Shown here: piece by piece, positions 1-5,737 of the stretch
Position numbering within the stretch: position 1 is the stretch's first letter
Layout of the letters: each line of letters opens with the position of its first letter
Source of the DNA: Gemmatimonadota bacterium
Lineage (GTDB): Bacteria > Gemmatimonadota > Gemmatimonadetes > Gemmatimonadales > GWC2-71-9
Direction of reading: 5' to 3'
Length of the DNA stretch: 5,737 nt
Assembly (NCBI GenBank): GCA_029884275.1
Contig: JAOUIC010000134.1
Span: forward strand, 1 to 5,737
Program-made: the position numbers and the translations under genes
The notes under the pieces: generated by a model
Seen by the model: only the letters and a program-made list of their open reading frames with translations
Told to the model about the DNA's origin: nothing
The model's database searches: none

Positions 1-154
1 CGGACTCCGGCTGGCCCGGGACGGCTGGAAGCAGGCGAGCAAGGGTGACCGCGCCCTGCTCCTCGGGCTCAACGTGGTCGAGGGGAAGGTGGTCTACCCC
101 GGCGTGGCCGAGGCGTTCGGCCTCCCGCTCACGCCGGTGGAGAGCGTGATCTAG
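1..154 (+). CDS. ald: Alanine dehydrogenase, C-terminal fragment (5' end outside window)
   Basis: The open frame enters from the left edge (codons begin at base 2) and ends at TAG 152-154, giving the last 50 residues. The visible peptide has the pattern of the alanine dehydrogenase C-terminus: a GW..A segment (residues 8-12), then a Leu-rich stretch into GLN (residues 23-25), a G-K-V-x-Y turn, PGVAEAFGLP (residues 34-43), and a closing TPVE. In this family the enzyme is a cytosolic NAD-dependent hexamer that interconverts L-alanine with pyruvate and ammonia. The catalytic and NAD-binding parts are outside the window, so function rests on C-terminal similarity alone. The next gene, dut, starts 14 bases after the stop, which suggests co-transcription. 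A related member of the alanine dehydrogenase / transhydrogenase-alpha superfamily is the main alternative. Confidence 0.78.
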   Translation, partial: GLRLARDGWKQASKGDRALLLGLNVVEGKVVYPGVAEAFGLPLTPVESVI

Positions 155-168
155 GCGATTGGGGGACG

Positions 169-606
169 GTGCTGGACATCCAGTTCGTTCGACTGCCGCA
201 CGGCGAAGGGCTGCCCCTGCCGAGCCCGGCCACCCCGGGCTCCGCGGGCTATGACCTGACCAGCGCGGATGACGCCACCCTGGCCCCGGGTGAGCGCCGC
301 CTGTTCCGCAGCGGCCTTGCGATCGCTGTGCCGGCCGGGTTCGAGTGCCAGATCCGGCCCCGGTCGGGGTTGGCACTCAAGCACGGCGTGACTCTGCCGA
401 ACGCTCCGGCAACGATCGACAGCGACTACCGCGGGGAGCTGATGGTGGCGTTGATCAACCACGGGCAGGACCCGTTCACCGTCACCCGCGGCATGCGGAT
501 CGCGCAGCTGGTGTTCGCACGAGTGGAACAGGCTGGCTTCCGGGCGGTCACCGAACTTCCTCCGACCGGCCGGGGTGAGGGGGGCTTCGGCAGCACAGGG
601 CACTGA
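169..606 (+). CDS. dut: Deoxyuridine 5'-triphosphate nucleotidohydrolase (dUTPase)
   Basis: This 145-residue protein is a typical length for the trimeric all-beta dUTPase, which hydrolyses dUTP to dUMP and pyrophosphate, keeping uracil out of DNA and supplying dUMP for thymidylate synthesis in the cytosol. All five family motifs are visible in order: motif 1 AGYDL (26-30), motif 2 RPRSGLA (63-69), motif 3 IDSDYRGE (83-90), motif 4 RIAQLVF (110-116), and motif 5 RGEGGFGSTG (135-144). By family knowledge D84 is the water-activating aspartate, Y87 stacks on the deoxyribose and blocks ribose, and F140 caps the uracil. Motif 3 has Ala81 where Gly is usual. The GTG start is chosen because it gives the usual N-terminus and no other in-frame start is near. 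The G-run at 161-165 is close to it and a poor ribosome site. It probably shares a transcript with the upstream ald. Confidence 0.96.
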   Translation: MLDIQFVRLPHGEGLPLPSPATPGSAGYDLTSADDATLAPGERRLFRSGLAIAVPAGFECQIRPRSGLALKHGVTLPNAPATIDSDYRGELMVALINHGQDPFTVTRGMRIAQLVFARVEQAGFRAVTELPPTGRGEGGFGSTGH

Positions 607-624
607 GTGGGCTAAGTTCCCGTC

Positions 625-653
625 TTGTCCGGAGTTAGTAGTTGGCTTAGCTT
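625..653 (+). promoter_or_regulatory. Possible sigma70-type promoter for the mre operon
   Basis: The dut-mreB gap is clearly richer in A+T than the flanking genes. TTGTCC (625-630) and TAGCTT (648-653) are separated by 17 bases and could serve as -35 and -10 boxes. Both matches are partial (TAGCTT keeps three of six consensus bases, in the pattern TANNNT). A start of transcription 7-8 bases downstream would fall at about 660-661, on the ATG of the small leader frame. An alternative -10 is TACCAT (653-658), for which I see no -35. The location before a five-gene operon makes a promoter likely, but the exact boxes are weakly supported. Confidence 0.3.
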
Positions 654-660
654 ACCATTT

Positions 661-687
661 ATGCGCTCGCGTCGGCCTTATTCATGA
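661..687 (+). CDS. Possible 8-codon leader peptide overlapping the mreB start
   Basis: ATG 661-663 opens a frame encoding MRSRRPYS and stops at TGA 685-687, so that its stop shares ATGA (684-687) with the mreB start. There is no Shine-Dalgarno sequence at the usual distance before either ATG. If the promoter proposed just upstream is real, transcription would begin at or next to this ATG, making it a leaderless start that could deliver ribosomes to mreB by termination-reinitiation. A frame this short can easily arise by chance, so this is an inference from geometry only. Confidence 0.2.
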   Translation: MRSRRPYS

Positions 688-1721
688 AGTTTTTCGCCCT
701 AAAACTCGGGTCGTTCCTCCCCGCGAACGAGATCGCGGTGGATCTCGGCACGGCCAACACCCTGGTGTACGTGAAGGGTGAAGGCATCGTGCTCAACGAG
801 CCGAGCGTCGTCGCCATCGAGAAGGCGACCGGCAGAATCAAGGGCATCGGGCTCGAGGCAAAGCGGATGCTGGGCCGCACGCCCGATGGCATCCTCGCGG
901 TGCGGCCGCTCAAGGACGGCGTGATCGCCGACTTCGACGTGACCGAGAAGATGCTGCGCTACTTCCTCAAGACCATCATCGACAAGCATGTCTTCCGGGT
1001 CCGTCCCAAAGTGATCGTCTGCGTCCCGTCGGGCATCACCGAGGTGGAGCGCCGCGCGGTGCGGGACTCGGCGGAAACCGCCGGCGCCAAGCAGGTGGAC
1101 ATGGTGGCGGAGCCGATGGCCGCCGCGATCGGGGTGGGGCTCCCGGTCGAGACCCCGACGGGAAACATGGTCATCGACATCGGGGGCGGCACGACCGAGA
1201 TCGCGGTCATTGCGCTGTCAGGCATCGTGTCCGACACTTCGATCCGGGTCGGCGGCGACGAGCTGGACCAGGCCATCGTCCAGTTCATGCGCAAGAACTA
1301 CAACCTGCTGGTGGGCGAGCCGACGGCGGAGCTGATCAAGCTCAAGATCGGATCGGCGGCGCAGACCGGCGACGAGCGGGAGATGGAGGTCAAGGGGCGG
1401 GACCTGGTGTCCGGCATTCCCAAGACCGTCCGGGTGCACTCGAGCGAGATCCGCGAGGCGGTGCAGGAGCCGATCCAGCAGATCGTGGATGCGGTGCGGC
1501 GCGCGCTGGAGATCACGCCGCCCGAGCTGGCCAGCGACATCGTCGACCGGGGCATCATCATGACCGGCGGCGGGGCGCTGATCCGCGGGCTCGACCTGCT
1601 GCTGGCCCAGGAAACCGGGCTGCCCATCCACGTGGATGAGGACCCCCTCACCTGCGTGGTCCGCGGCGCCGGCCGCATCCTGGACGATTACGAGAAGTAC
1701 CAGAGCGTTCTCTACCGGTAA
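684..1721 (+). CDS. mreB: Rod-shape-determining actin homologue MreB
   Basis: This 345-residue protein is full length for MreB, the ATP-binding bacterial actin that forms short antiparallel filaments on the inner membrane face and directs the Rod complex. The actin-fold ATPase motifs are all present: phosphate-1 DLGTANT (20-26), connect-1 around VPSGITEVERRAV (114-126), the EPMAAAIG segment with Glu143 in the position of the ATPase glutamate, phosphate-2 DIGGGTTE (165-172), and the adenosine motif TGGGALIRG (294-302). The first dozen residues are hydrophobic with two lysines, like the membrane-binding amphipathic N-terminus of other MreB proteins. ATG 684 is the only plausible start: a stop lies in frame at 648-650, no ATG, GTG or TTG lies between, and the distance to DLGTANT is usual. 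There is no recognisable ribosome site before it, which is odd for a protein normally abundant. Its TAA overlaps the mreC ATG by one base. Confidence 0.98.
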   Translation: MKFFALKLGSFLPANEIAVDLGTANTLVYVKGEGIVLNEPSVVAIEKATGRIKGIGLEAKRMLGRTPDGILAVRPLKDGVIADFDVTEKMLRYFLKTIIDKHVFRVRPKVIVCVPSGITEVERRAVRDSAETAGAKQVDMVAEPMAAAIGVGLPVETPTGNMVIDIGGGTTEIAVIALSGIVSDTSIRVGGDELDQAIVQFMRKNYNLLVGEPTAELIKLKIGSAAQTGDEREMEVKGRDLVSGIPKTVRVHSSEIREAVQEPIQQIVDAVRRALEITPPELASDIVDRGIIMTGGGALIRGLDLLLAQETGLPIHVDEDPLTCVVRGAGRILDDYEKYQSVLYR

Positions 1722-2563
1722 TGCCTTCCGCGTCGGACCGCTCCGTCTTCCGTCGCGACAACGCCCTTTTCGCTCTCTGTGTCGTGCTCTCACTGGTGAT
1801 GCTCGCCCGCCCGGACTGGGGGGGCAGAGTCACCGGCCTGATCCGCGGCTCCGTGCTCCGCCCGTTCCTCTCCATCCAGGAATGGGCCGAGTCCTCCCGA
1901 ACCGCGCGTGCCTCGCTGGACGAGCTCCGCAGCGAGCGCGACTCCGCCGTCCACGCCGCCCAGTTCCTTCATTCGCTCCGCGCCGAAAACGAACGGCTCC
2001 GTGCCCTGCTCGGTCTGGGCCAGCGCCTCTCCACCGGGTTCATCCCGGCGGATGTGCTGCACCAGGCGTTGCCGACCGATGGCCGCACCCTGCTCCTGTC
2101 GGCCGGGGCCAGGGACGGGGTGCGCCAGTTCGACGTCGTGGTGGCCCCGGCGGGACTGGTGGGGGTGGTCCAGACGGTCGGGGCGGGCCAGAGCATCGCC
2201 ATGACCTGGGCCCACCCCGAGTTTCGCGCCAGCGCCTTCGCGCAGCCGGGTGACGTGTTCGGCATCGTCGCGCCGGCGGTCGAGCTCGCGGGGACCGAGC
2301 ACCTGCTTCAGCTCAGGGGCGTCGCGATCAGGGATTCGCTCCCGGCGGGCACACTGGTGCTCACGTCGGGGCTGGGGGGCGTGTTCCCGCCCGGCATTCC
2401 GGTCGGGACGGTGATCGGCCCGGTGACCGAGGAGACCGGCTGGGAGCTGGTCTACCTGCTCCGTCCCGCCGCCTATCCGGGCATCGGGGGGCAGGTGCTG
2501 ATCCTCCGTGCCGGCGCCCCGGCGGGCGTCCCGGACGCCTTCACCCCGGAGCGCGCGCCATGA
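1721..2563 (+). CDS. mreC: Rod-shape-determining protein MreC
   Basis: This 280-residue protein has the MreC layout: a short basic cytoplasmic N-terminus, one membrane helix at about 15-29, a coiled coil rich in Glu, Arg and Leu at about 53-97 ending in the ENERLRALL stretch typical of the family, and a periplasmic beta-domain. The beta-domain shows the family's repeated DGV..FDVVVAPAGLVG pattern (about 131-147) and TSGLGGVFPPGIPVG (about 216-230). MreC binds PBP2 in the periplasm and is thought to switch the PBP2-RodA pair to its active state, while linking to MreB through MreD. The ATG overlaps the mreB stop in TAATG and has no obvious Shine-Dalgarno sequence, so translation probably depends on ribosomes finishing mreB. 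The last 20 residues are Ala/Pro-rich and look unstructured. The stop overlaps mreD by four bases. A seven-G run at 1818-1824 lies early in the gene, but the frame is intact. Confidence 0.94.
   Translation: MPSASDRSVFRRDNALFALCVVLSLVMLARPDWGGRVTGLIRGSVLRPFLSIQEWAESSRTARASLDELRSERDSAVHAAQFLHSLRAENERLRALLGLGQRLSTGFIPADVLHQALPTDGRTLLLSAGARDGVRQFDVVVAPAGLVGVVQTVGAGQSIAMTWAHPEFRASAFAQPGDVFGIVAPAVELAGTEHLLQLRGVAIRDSLPAGTLVLTSGLGGVFPPGIPVGTVIGPVTEETGWELVYLLRPAAYPGIGGQVLILRAGAPAGVPDAFTPERAP
2548..2551 (+). promoter_or_regulatory. Ribosome binding site of mreD
   Basis: GGAG lies eight bases before the ATG at 2560, inside the last codons of mreC. The spacing is good and it supports the mreD start that forms the ATGA overlap with the mreC stop. 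Confidence 0.5.
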
Positions 2564-3054
2564 GTGCCCCCCGCGACCGCGGACGGCTCTGGGCGGTCCT
2601 CGCCCTCCTGGTGGTGTTGCACTTCGCGCTCCGGCCCCGGCTCGGCGCGCCGCAGATCGCCCCCGACTTCCTGCTGCTCGCGCTGATGCTCTACGCCATC
2701 CGCAGCCGACCGGGCTCCGCCGCGCTGGCGGGCTTCATCGTGGGCCTGGTGGGCGACGCCATGGTGCCGGCCCGGCTCGGAGCCGGTGCGCTGGCGCATA
2801 CCGTCGTGGGCTACCTGGCCTCCTGGGGCCGGGCAGTCTTCTTCCCGGACAACCTGTTCGTCAACGGGGTGGCGATCGCGGTGGGGGCGTGGGCGCGGAA
2901 TGCGATCCAGCTGCTCGCGAGCGGGGGCGGGACCGGCGGGCTGATGGTGCAGCTGTTCGTGTACGCGCCGCTGCAGGCGCTGCTCACGGCGGTCACCGGC
3001 GCGGTCGCGCTGGTCGTCTTCCAGCGCTGGCTGGACATCCGGCTCGAAACATGA
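2560..3054 (+). CDS. mreD: Rod-shape-determining membrane protein MreD
   Basis: This 164-residue, strongly hydrophobic protein is the expected size for MreD and sits in the canonical place between mreC and the PBP2 gene. Membrane segments can be seen at about 10-24, 35-47, 53-68, 76-89, 99-119 and 131-155. Family-like stretches include APDFLLLAL (34-42), where a Pro-Asp precedes the second helix, and LAGFIVGLVGDAM (56-68), followed by GAGALAHTVVGYLA (74-87). MreD is an integral inner-membrane component of the elongasome that contacts MreC and is needed for rod shape. Its biochemical activity is not established. The start shares ATGA with the end of mreC, and its own stop shares ATGA with the PBP2 start. 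MreD is poorly conserved in sequence, so the call rests on topology, these motifs and gene order together. Confidence 0.9.
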   Translation: MSAPRDRGRLWAVLALLVVLHFALRPRLGAPQIAPDFLLLALMLYAIRSRPGSAALAGFIVGLVGDAMVPARLGAGALAHTVVGYLASWGRAVFFPDNLFVNGVAIAVGAWARNAIQLLASGGGTGGLMVQLFVYAPLQALLTAVTGAVALVVFQRWLDIRLET

Positions 3055-4925
3055 ACGAGTTCCATCCTCGCCGCCTCGCCCAGCGCGCCGGCCGCGCGGG
3101 GTGGCTGCTGGGAATCGCCTTCCTGCTGTTGCTCGGCGCCTTCTTCCGGACCCAGGTCCTGCAGCATGACAAATATCGCCTGCGAGCCGAGAGCAACCGC
3201 CTCCGGGCGATACCACTGCCGCCGGCTCGCGGCACCGTCTTCGACCGGCACGGCAGGGTGCTGGCCGAAACCGTGCCGGGATACTCGGTGGCGCTCCTGG
3301 CGACTTCGACCAGCGGCCTCCGGGAGGAGCTGAGCCGGTTTGCCACGCTGGTCCCGCTGGACTCGGCGGCGGTCGAGGCGACCGTGGACCGCTACCTGCG
3401 TGCGCGCTACCAGCCGGCGGTAGTAATCCCCAACGCCACCCCGGCGGAGGTGGCGCGGCTGGAAGAGCACCGGGCCATCCTGCCGGGACTGGTGATCCAG
3501 ACCGAGCCGCGCCGGGTGTATCCCACCGGACGGGTTACGGCGCACATCCTCGGCTACATCGGCGAAGTGGACCAGGCCGACCTCGACGCCAGGCGGTATC
3601 CCGGGGCACAGCTGGGTTCGATGGTGGGCCGCTCAGGTCTTGAGCTGGAATACGATCCGTCGCTTCGTGGGGCGATGGGGGTCCGGTACATTGAGGTCGA
3701 TGCCCGCGGGCGCCTGGTCCGCGAGCGGGGCGCCGCCGACGGATTGCCGTCGGCTCCCGGCGGCGACCTCCACACCACCCTGGACCTCGACCTCCAGCTC
3801 TTCATCGACAGCATCTGGCCGGCGGGGCGCGCGGGAGCGATGGTGGCCATGACGCCCGATGGCCAGGTGCGCGCGCTCTACTCCACGCCGGCCTACGATC
3901 CCAATGCCTTCGTCGGCGGGATCTCGCGGGCCGAATGGTCTCGGCTCAACACCGACTCTGGGCTTCCACTCCTCAACCGGGCCATCCAGGTGAAGTATCC
4001 ACCGGGGTCGCCGTTCAAGCTGGCGCTCGCGGCAATGGCGCTCAAGCGGGGACTGGTCCGGTTCGACCAGCACATGCCGGTGTCCTGCCGGGGTGGGATG
4101 CAGTTCGGCAATCGCTTCTTTCGCTGCTGGAAGGCCGATGGTCACGGCTCGCTCGACCTGATCGGGGCGGTGGCGCAGAGCTGCGACGTCTACTTCTACC
4201 AGCTGGGGCAGCGGGTGGAACTGGACAACATCCTGCAGGACGGCGTGACGATGGGGTTCCGCGAGCGCTCCCACATCGACCTGGTGAACGAAGTCGCGCC
4301 AATCTGGCCCGCGACCACGGAGTACTTCGACCGGCGATACGGCCCGCGCGGCTGGAGCCAGGCGGTGGTGCTCAACCTGTCGATCGGGCAGGGGGAGAAC
4401 ACCCAGACCCTGATCAACATGGTCCGCTTCTACGCCGCCCTGGCCGGCGACGGGCGCTCCCCGATTCCGTACATTGTGCGCCCTGACAGCGGCAACCGGC
4501 CCGACCTCGGCTTGACGACGGCGCAGCTCGACGTGCTCCGCGCCTCTCTCGTGGCGGTGGTGGAACGCGGCACCGCGGCACGCAGCCGCATGGCCGAGTA
4601 CACCCTGGCCGGGAAGACCGGCACGGCGCAGAACTCGGGCGGGGCGGACCATGGCTGGTTCATCGGCTTCGCGCCGGCGGAGAAGCCGGAGATCGTGGTC
4701 GGGGCCATCTTCGAGTTCGGCGAGCATGGGAGCGATGTGGCGCCGTACGTCATGCAGGCCGTCCGCCGATATCTGCTCGGCGCTGACGGGGATACCGGCG
4801 GACGCCGGCAGCGGCTCGATCTGCCCGGCGATGCCCCCGCAGCCCCGCTCCCGGCCGATTCGATCCCGGTGGACTCGATCCCGGATCCGGATGGTCTGGC
4901 CCCCATGGTGGTCGGAGGTCGCTGA
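3051..4925 (+). CDS. mrdA: Penicillin-binding protein 2, elongasome DD-transpeptidase
   Basis: This 624-residue class B PBP crosslinks new lateral-wall peptidoglycan in the periplasm as partner of RodA. It has a short basic N-terminus, one membrane helix (about 17-32), the RGTVFDR start of the non-catalytic pedestal (60-66), the conserved YPTGRVTAHILGYIGEV segment near 160-180, and a C-terminal transpeptidase domain. Active-site motifs are complete: SPFK with nucleophile Ser320 and Lys323, SCD (377-379, the SXN-motif position), and KTGT (522-525). Cys346, Cys359, His365 and Cys378 could form a zinc site. The last 40 residues are a Pro/Asp-rich tail. The frame stays open upstream to 2508, but ATG 3051 is the right start: it gives the normal N-terminus and an ATGA overlap with mreD, and the upstream stretch overlaps mreD in another frame. 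No clear ribosome site precedes it. It overlaps rodA by one base. Confidence 0.97.
   Translation: MNEFHPRRLAQRAGRAGWLLGIAFLLLLGAFFRTQVLQHDKYRLRAESNRLRAIPLPPARGTVFDRHGRVLAETVPGYSVALLATSTSGLREELSRFATLVPLDSAAVEATVDRYLRARYQPAVVIPNATPAEVARLEEHRAILPGLVIQTEPRRVYPTGRVTAHILGYIGEVDQADLDARRYPGAQLGSMVGRSGLELEYDPSLRGAMGVRYIEVDARGRLVRERGAADGLPSAPGGDLHTTLDLDLQLFIDSIWPAGRAGAMVAMTPDGQVRALYSTPAYDPNAFVGGISRAEWSRLNTDSGLPLLNRAIQVKYPPGSPFKLALAAMALKRGLVRFDQHMPVSCRGGMQFGNRFFRCWKADGHGSLDLIGAVAQSCDVYFYQLGQRVELDNILQDGVTMGFRERSHIDLVNEVAPIWPATTEYFDRRYGPRGWSQAVVLNLSIGQGENTQTLINMVRFYAALAGDGRSPIPYIVRPDSGNRPDLGLTTAQLDVLRASLVAVVERGTAARSRMAEYTLAGKTGTAQNSGGADHGWFIGFAPAEKPEIVVGAIFEFGEHGSDVAPYVMQAVRRYLLGADGDTGGRRQRLDLPGDAPAAPLPADSIPVDSIPDPDGLAPMVVGGR
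4914..4919 (+). promoter_or_regulatory. Strong ribosome binding site of rodA
   Basis: GGAGGT sits five bases before the ATG at 4925, within the last codons of the PBP2 gene. It is the best Shine-Dalgarno match in the window. It decides the rodA start at 4925 over the in-frame ATG at 4937, which would be too far away. Confidence 0.8.
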
Positions 4926-5737
4926 TGCCCAGGAGCATGGGATTGGACCGGCCGCTCCTGATCGTGATCACCCTGCTCGCGATGATGGGCGTGGTCATCC
5001 TCTACTCCGCCGGGCAGACCGACGTGCCGAACTTCGCCGCGGCGGGCGCCTGGCGGCGCCAGCTGGTCTGGATGGCGGCCGGCGTCGTCATGGCGGCCGT
5101 TGCCTTCCGTGTCTCACCCCGGATGCTCGAGTGGCTCGCGCTGCCGCTCTATCTCCTCGCCCTGCTGCTCCTCGCGCTGACGCTGGTGATCGGGGGCGGC
5201 GCCGGTACCGCGGCCAGCAGCAAGAGCTGGATCTACATCGGCGGCCACGCGCTGGGACAGCCGGCGGAGTTCGCCAAGCTGGCCGTGGTGCTGATGCTGG
5301 CTCGACACCTGAGCGGCCGCCGCGAAGCTCCGGACAGCCTCCGGGACCTGGTCCCTTCCTGCCTCATCGCCGGGCTGCCAGCCCTCCTGGTGCTGATGCA
5401 GCCGGACCTGGGCAGCGCCCTGGTGTTCGGCGGCATCCTCTTCGCCGCGCTCTTCTGGGCCGGGACCGCACCTTCCCACCTGATTCTCCTCGCCTCCCCG
5501 GGCGTGAGCCTCCTGCTGGCCTTCAACCTCTGGACCTGGGTCGCCTGGATGGTGTTGCTGAGCGTCCTCCTGCTGGTCTGGCGTCCGTATCTGTTCGAGG
5601 GGATTCTCGTCGCGGCGGCCAACTCGGCGATGGGGTTCGTCGCCCTGCCGATCTGGCGGAGCCTCGCCAGCTACCAGCAGAACCGGCTGCTGACCTTTCT
5701 CAACCCGGAGGTCGACCCCCAGAAAGCGGGGTACCAC
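4925..5737 (+). CDS. rodA: Rod-shape-determining protein RodA, SEDS peptidoglycan glycosyltransferase (3' end outside window)
   Basis: The frame opens at ATG 4925 (TGATG overlap with the PBP2 stop) and runs uninterrupted off the right edge, giving 271 residues of a protein usually about 370-430 long. RodA polymerises lipid II into glycan strands on the outer face of the inner membrane, paired with PBP2. Membrane helices begin at about residue 10. The SEDS segment WIYIGG...QPAEFAKLAVV is at 102-121 (usually QPSE; here Ala114). QPDLGSALVF is at 159-168, and the right end carries FLNPEVDPQKAGYH (258-271). Asp264 in that last motif aligns with the aspartate regarded as catalytic in RodA/FtsW (near 262 in E. 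coli RodA, from memory). The stretch between QPDLGS and FLNP is about 40 residues longer than I recall for E. coli RodA and is hydrophobic. Gene order after PBP2 argues for RodA rather than FtsW. Confidence 0.95.
   Translation, partial: MPRSMGLDRPLLIVITLLAMMGVVILYSAGQTDVPNFAAAGAWRRQLVWMAAGVVMAAVAFRVSPRMLEWLALPLYLLALLLLALTLVIGGGAGTAASSKSWIYIGGHALGQPAEFAKLAVVLMLARHLSGRREAPDSLRDLVPSCLIAGLPALLVLMQPDLGSALVFGGILFAALFWAGTAPSHLILLASPGVSLLLAFNLWTWVAWMVLLSVLLLVWRPYLFEGILVAAANSAMGFVALPIWRSLASYQQNRLLTFLNPEVDPQKAGYH

Noticed and set aside
611..651. Inverted pair GCTAAG (611-616) and CTTAGC (646-651) around the promoter region
   Set aside because: Six bases with a 29-base loop is readily found by chance; there is no extension of the arms and no T-run to suggest a terminator.
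1818..1824. Seven-G run in mreC as a possible phase-variation site
   Set aside because: The reading frame is intact, the genome is G-rich, and on/off switching of a core shape gene is improbable. A run this short is weak evidence.
2508..3050. Upstream extension of the PBP2 frame
   Set aside because: The frame is open but overlaps mreD and the end of mreC. Its translation is Arg/Pro/Ala-rich noise, and the true N-terminus with its membrane helix begins at 3051.
2473..3216. 247-codon - strand open frame across the mreC end, mreD and PBP2 start
   Set aside because: It spans three well-supported + strand genes and shows low-complexity Arg/Gly/Ala sequence without motifs.
3633..4727. 364-codon open frame on the - strand opposite the PBP2 gene
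   Set aside because: It lies entirely antisense to a PBP2 with complete catalytic motifs. Its translation is Arg, His, Val and Pro-rich with no recognisable domain, as expected from third-position G+C in a high-G+C gene.
5114..5737. Long - strand open frame opposite rodA
   Set aside because: Its composition (Gln, Glu, Arg and Pro-rich, no domain) is the complement of a Leu-rich membrane protein, and rodA is clearly the coding strand.
1..5737. Search for a novel system, mobile element, CRISPR array or RNA gene
   Set aside because: Coding sequence of familiar core genes covers nearly the whole window. No terminal repeats, spaced direct repeats, integrase or transposase, tRNA-like or rRNA-like sequence was seen.

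Overview
The window is chromosomal DNA of high G+C content (the bulk looks to be in the mid-to-high 60s percent by eye, not computed) from a bacterium that elongates its cell wall with the Rod complex. All supported genes are on the + strand. The gene content and protein style would suit Gemmatimonadota or a related lineage, but this is an impression from the protein sequences, not a demonstrated assignment.

Left part (1-606): the last 50 codons of a gene that reads like the C-terminus of alanine dehydrogenase (ald), then, 14 bases on, a complete dUTPase gene (dut) that begins with GTG.

A 77-base gap (607-683) is visibly richer in A+T than its surroundings and is the only real intergenic space. 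It holds a weak promoter-like pair and a possible 8-codon leader frame whose stop overlaps the mreB start.

From 684 to the right edge runs an elongasome operon in the common order mreB-mreC-mreD-mrdA(PBP2)-rodA. Each junction after mreB overlaps by 1 or 4 bases, so the five genes are almost certainly co-transcribed and at least partly translationally coupled. MreB is the actin-like filament under the membrane, MreC and MreD are the membrane links, PBP2 is the transpeptidase and RodA the SEDS glycosyltransferase. Together they make lateral-wall peptidoglycan. rodA is cut by the window edge just after the segment carrying its presumed catalytic aspartate.

I see no mobile element, CRISPR array, structural RNA gene or novel defence or metabolic system. 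The points worth a second look are modest: the unusual start region of mreB, a predicted Cys3His metal site beside the PBP2 active site, a RodA with what looks like extra membrane sequence, and a Pro/Asp-rich tail on PBP2.
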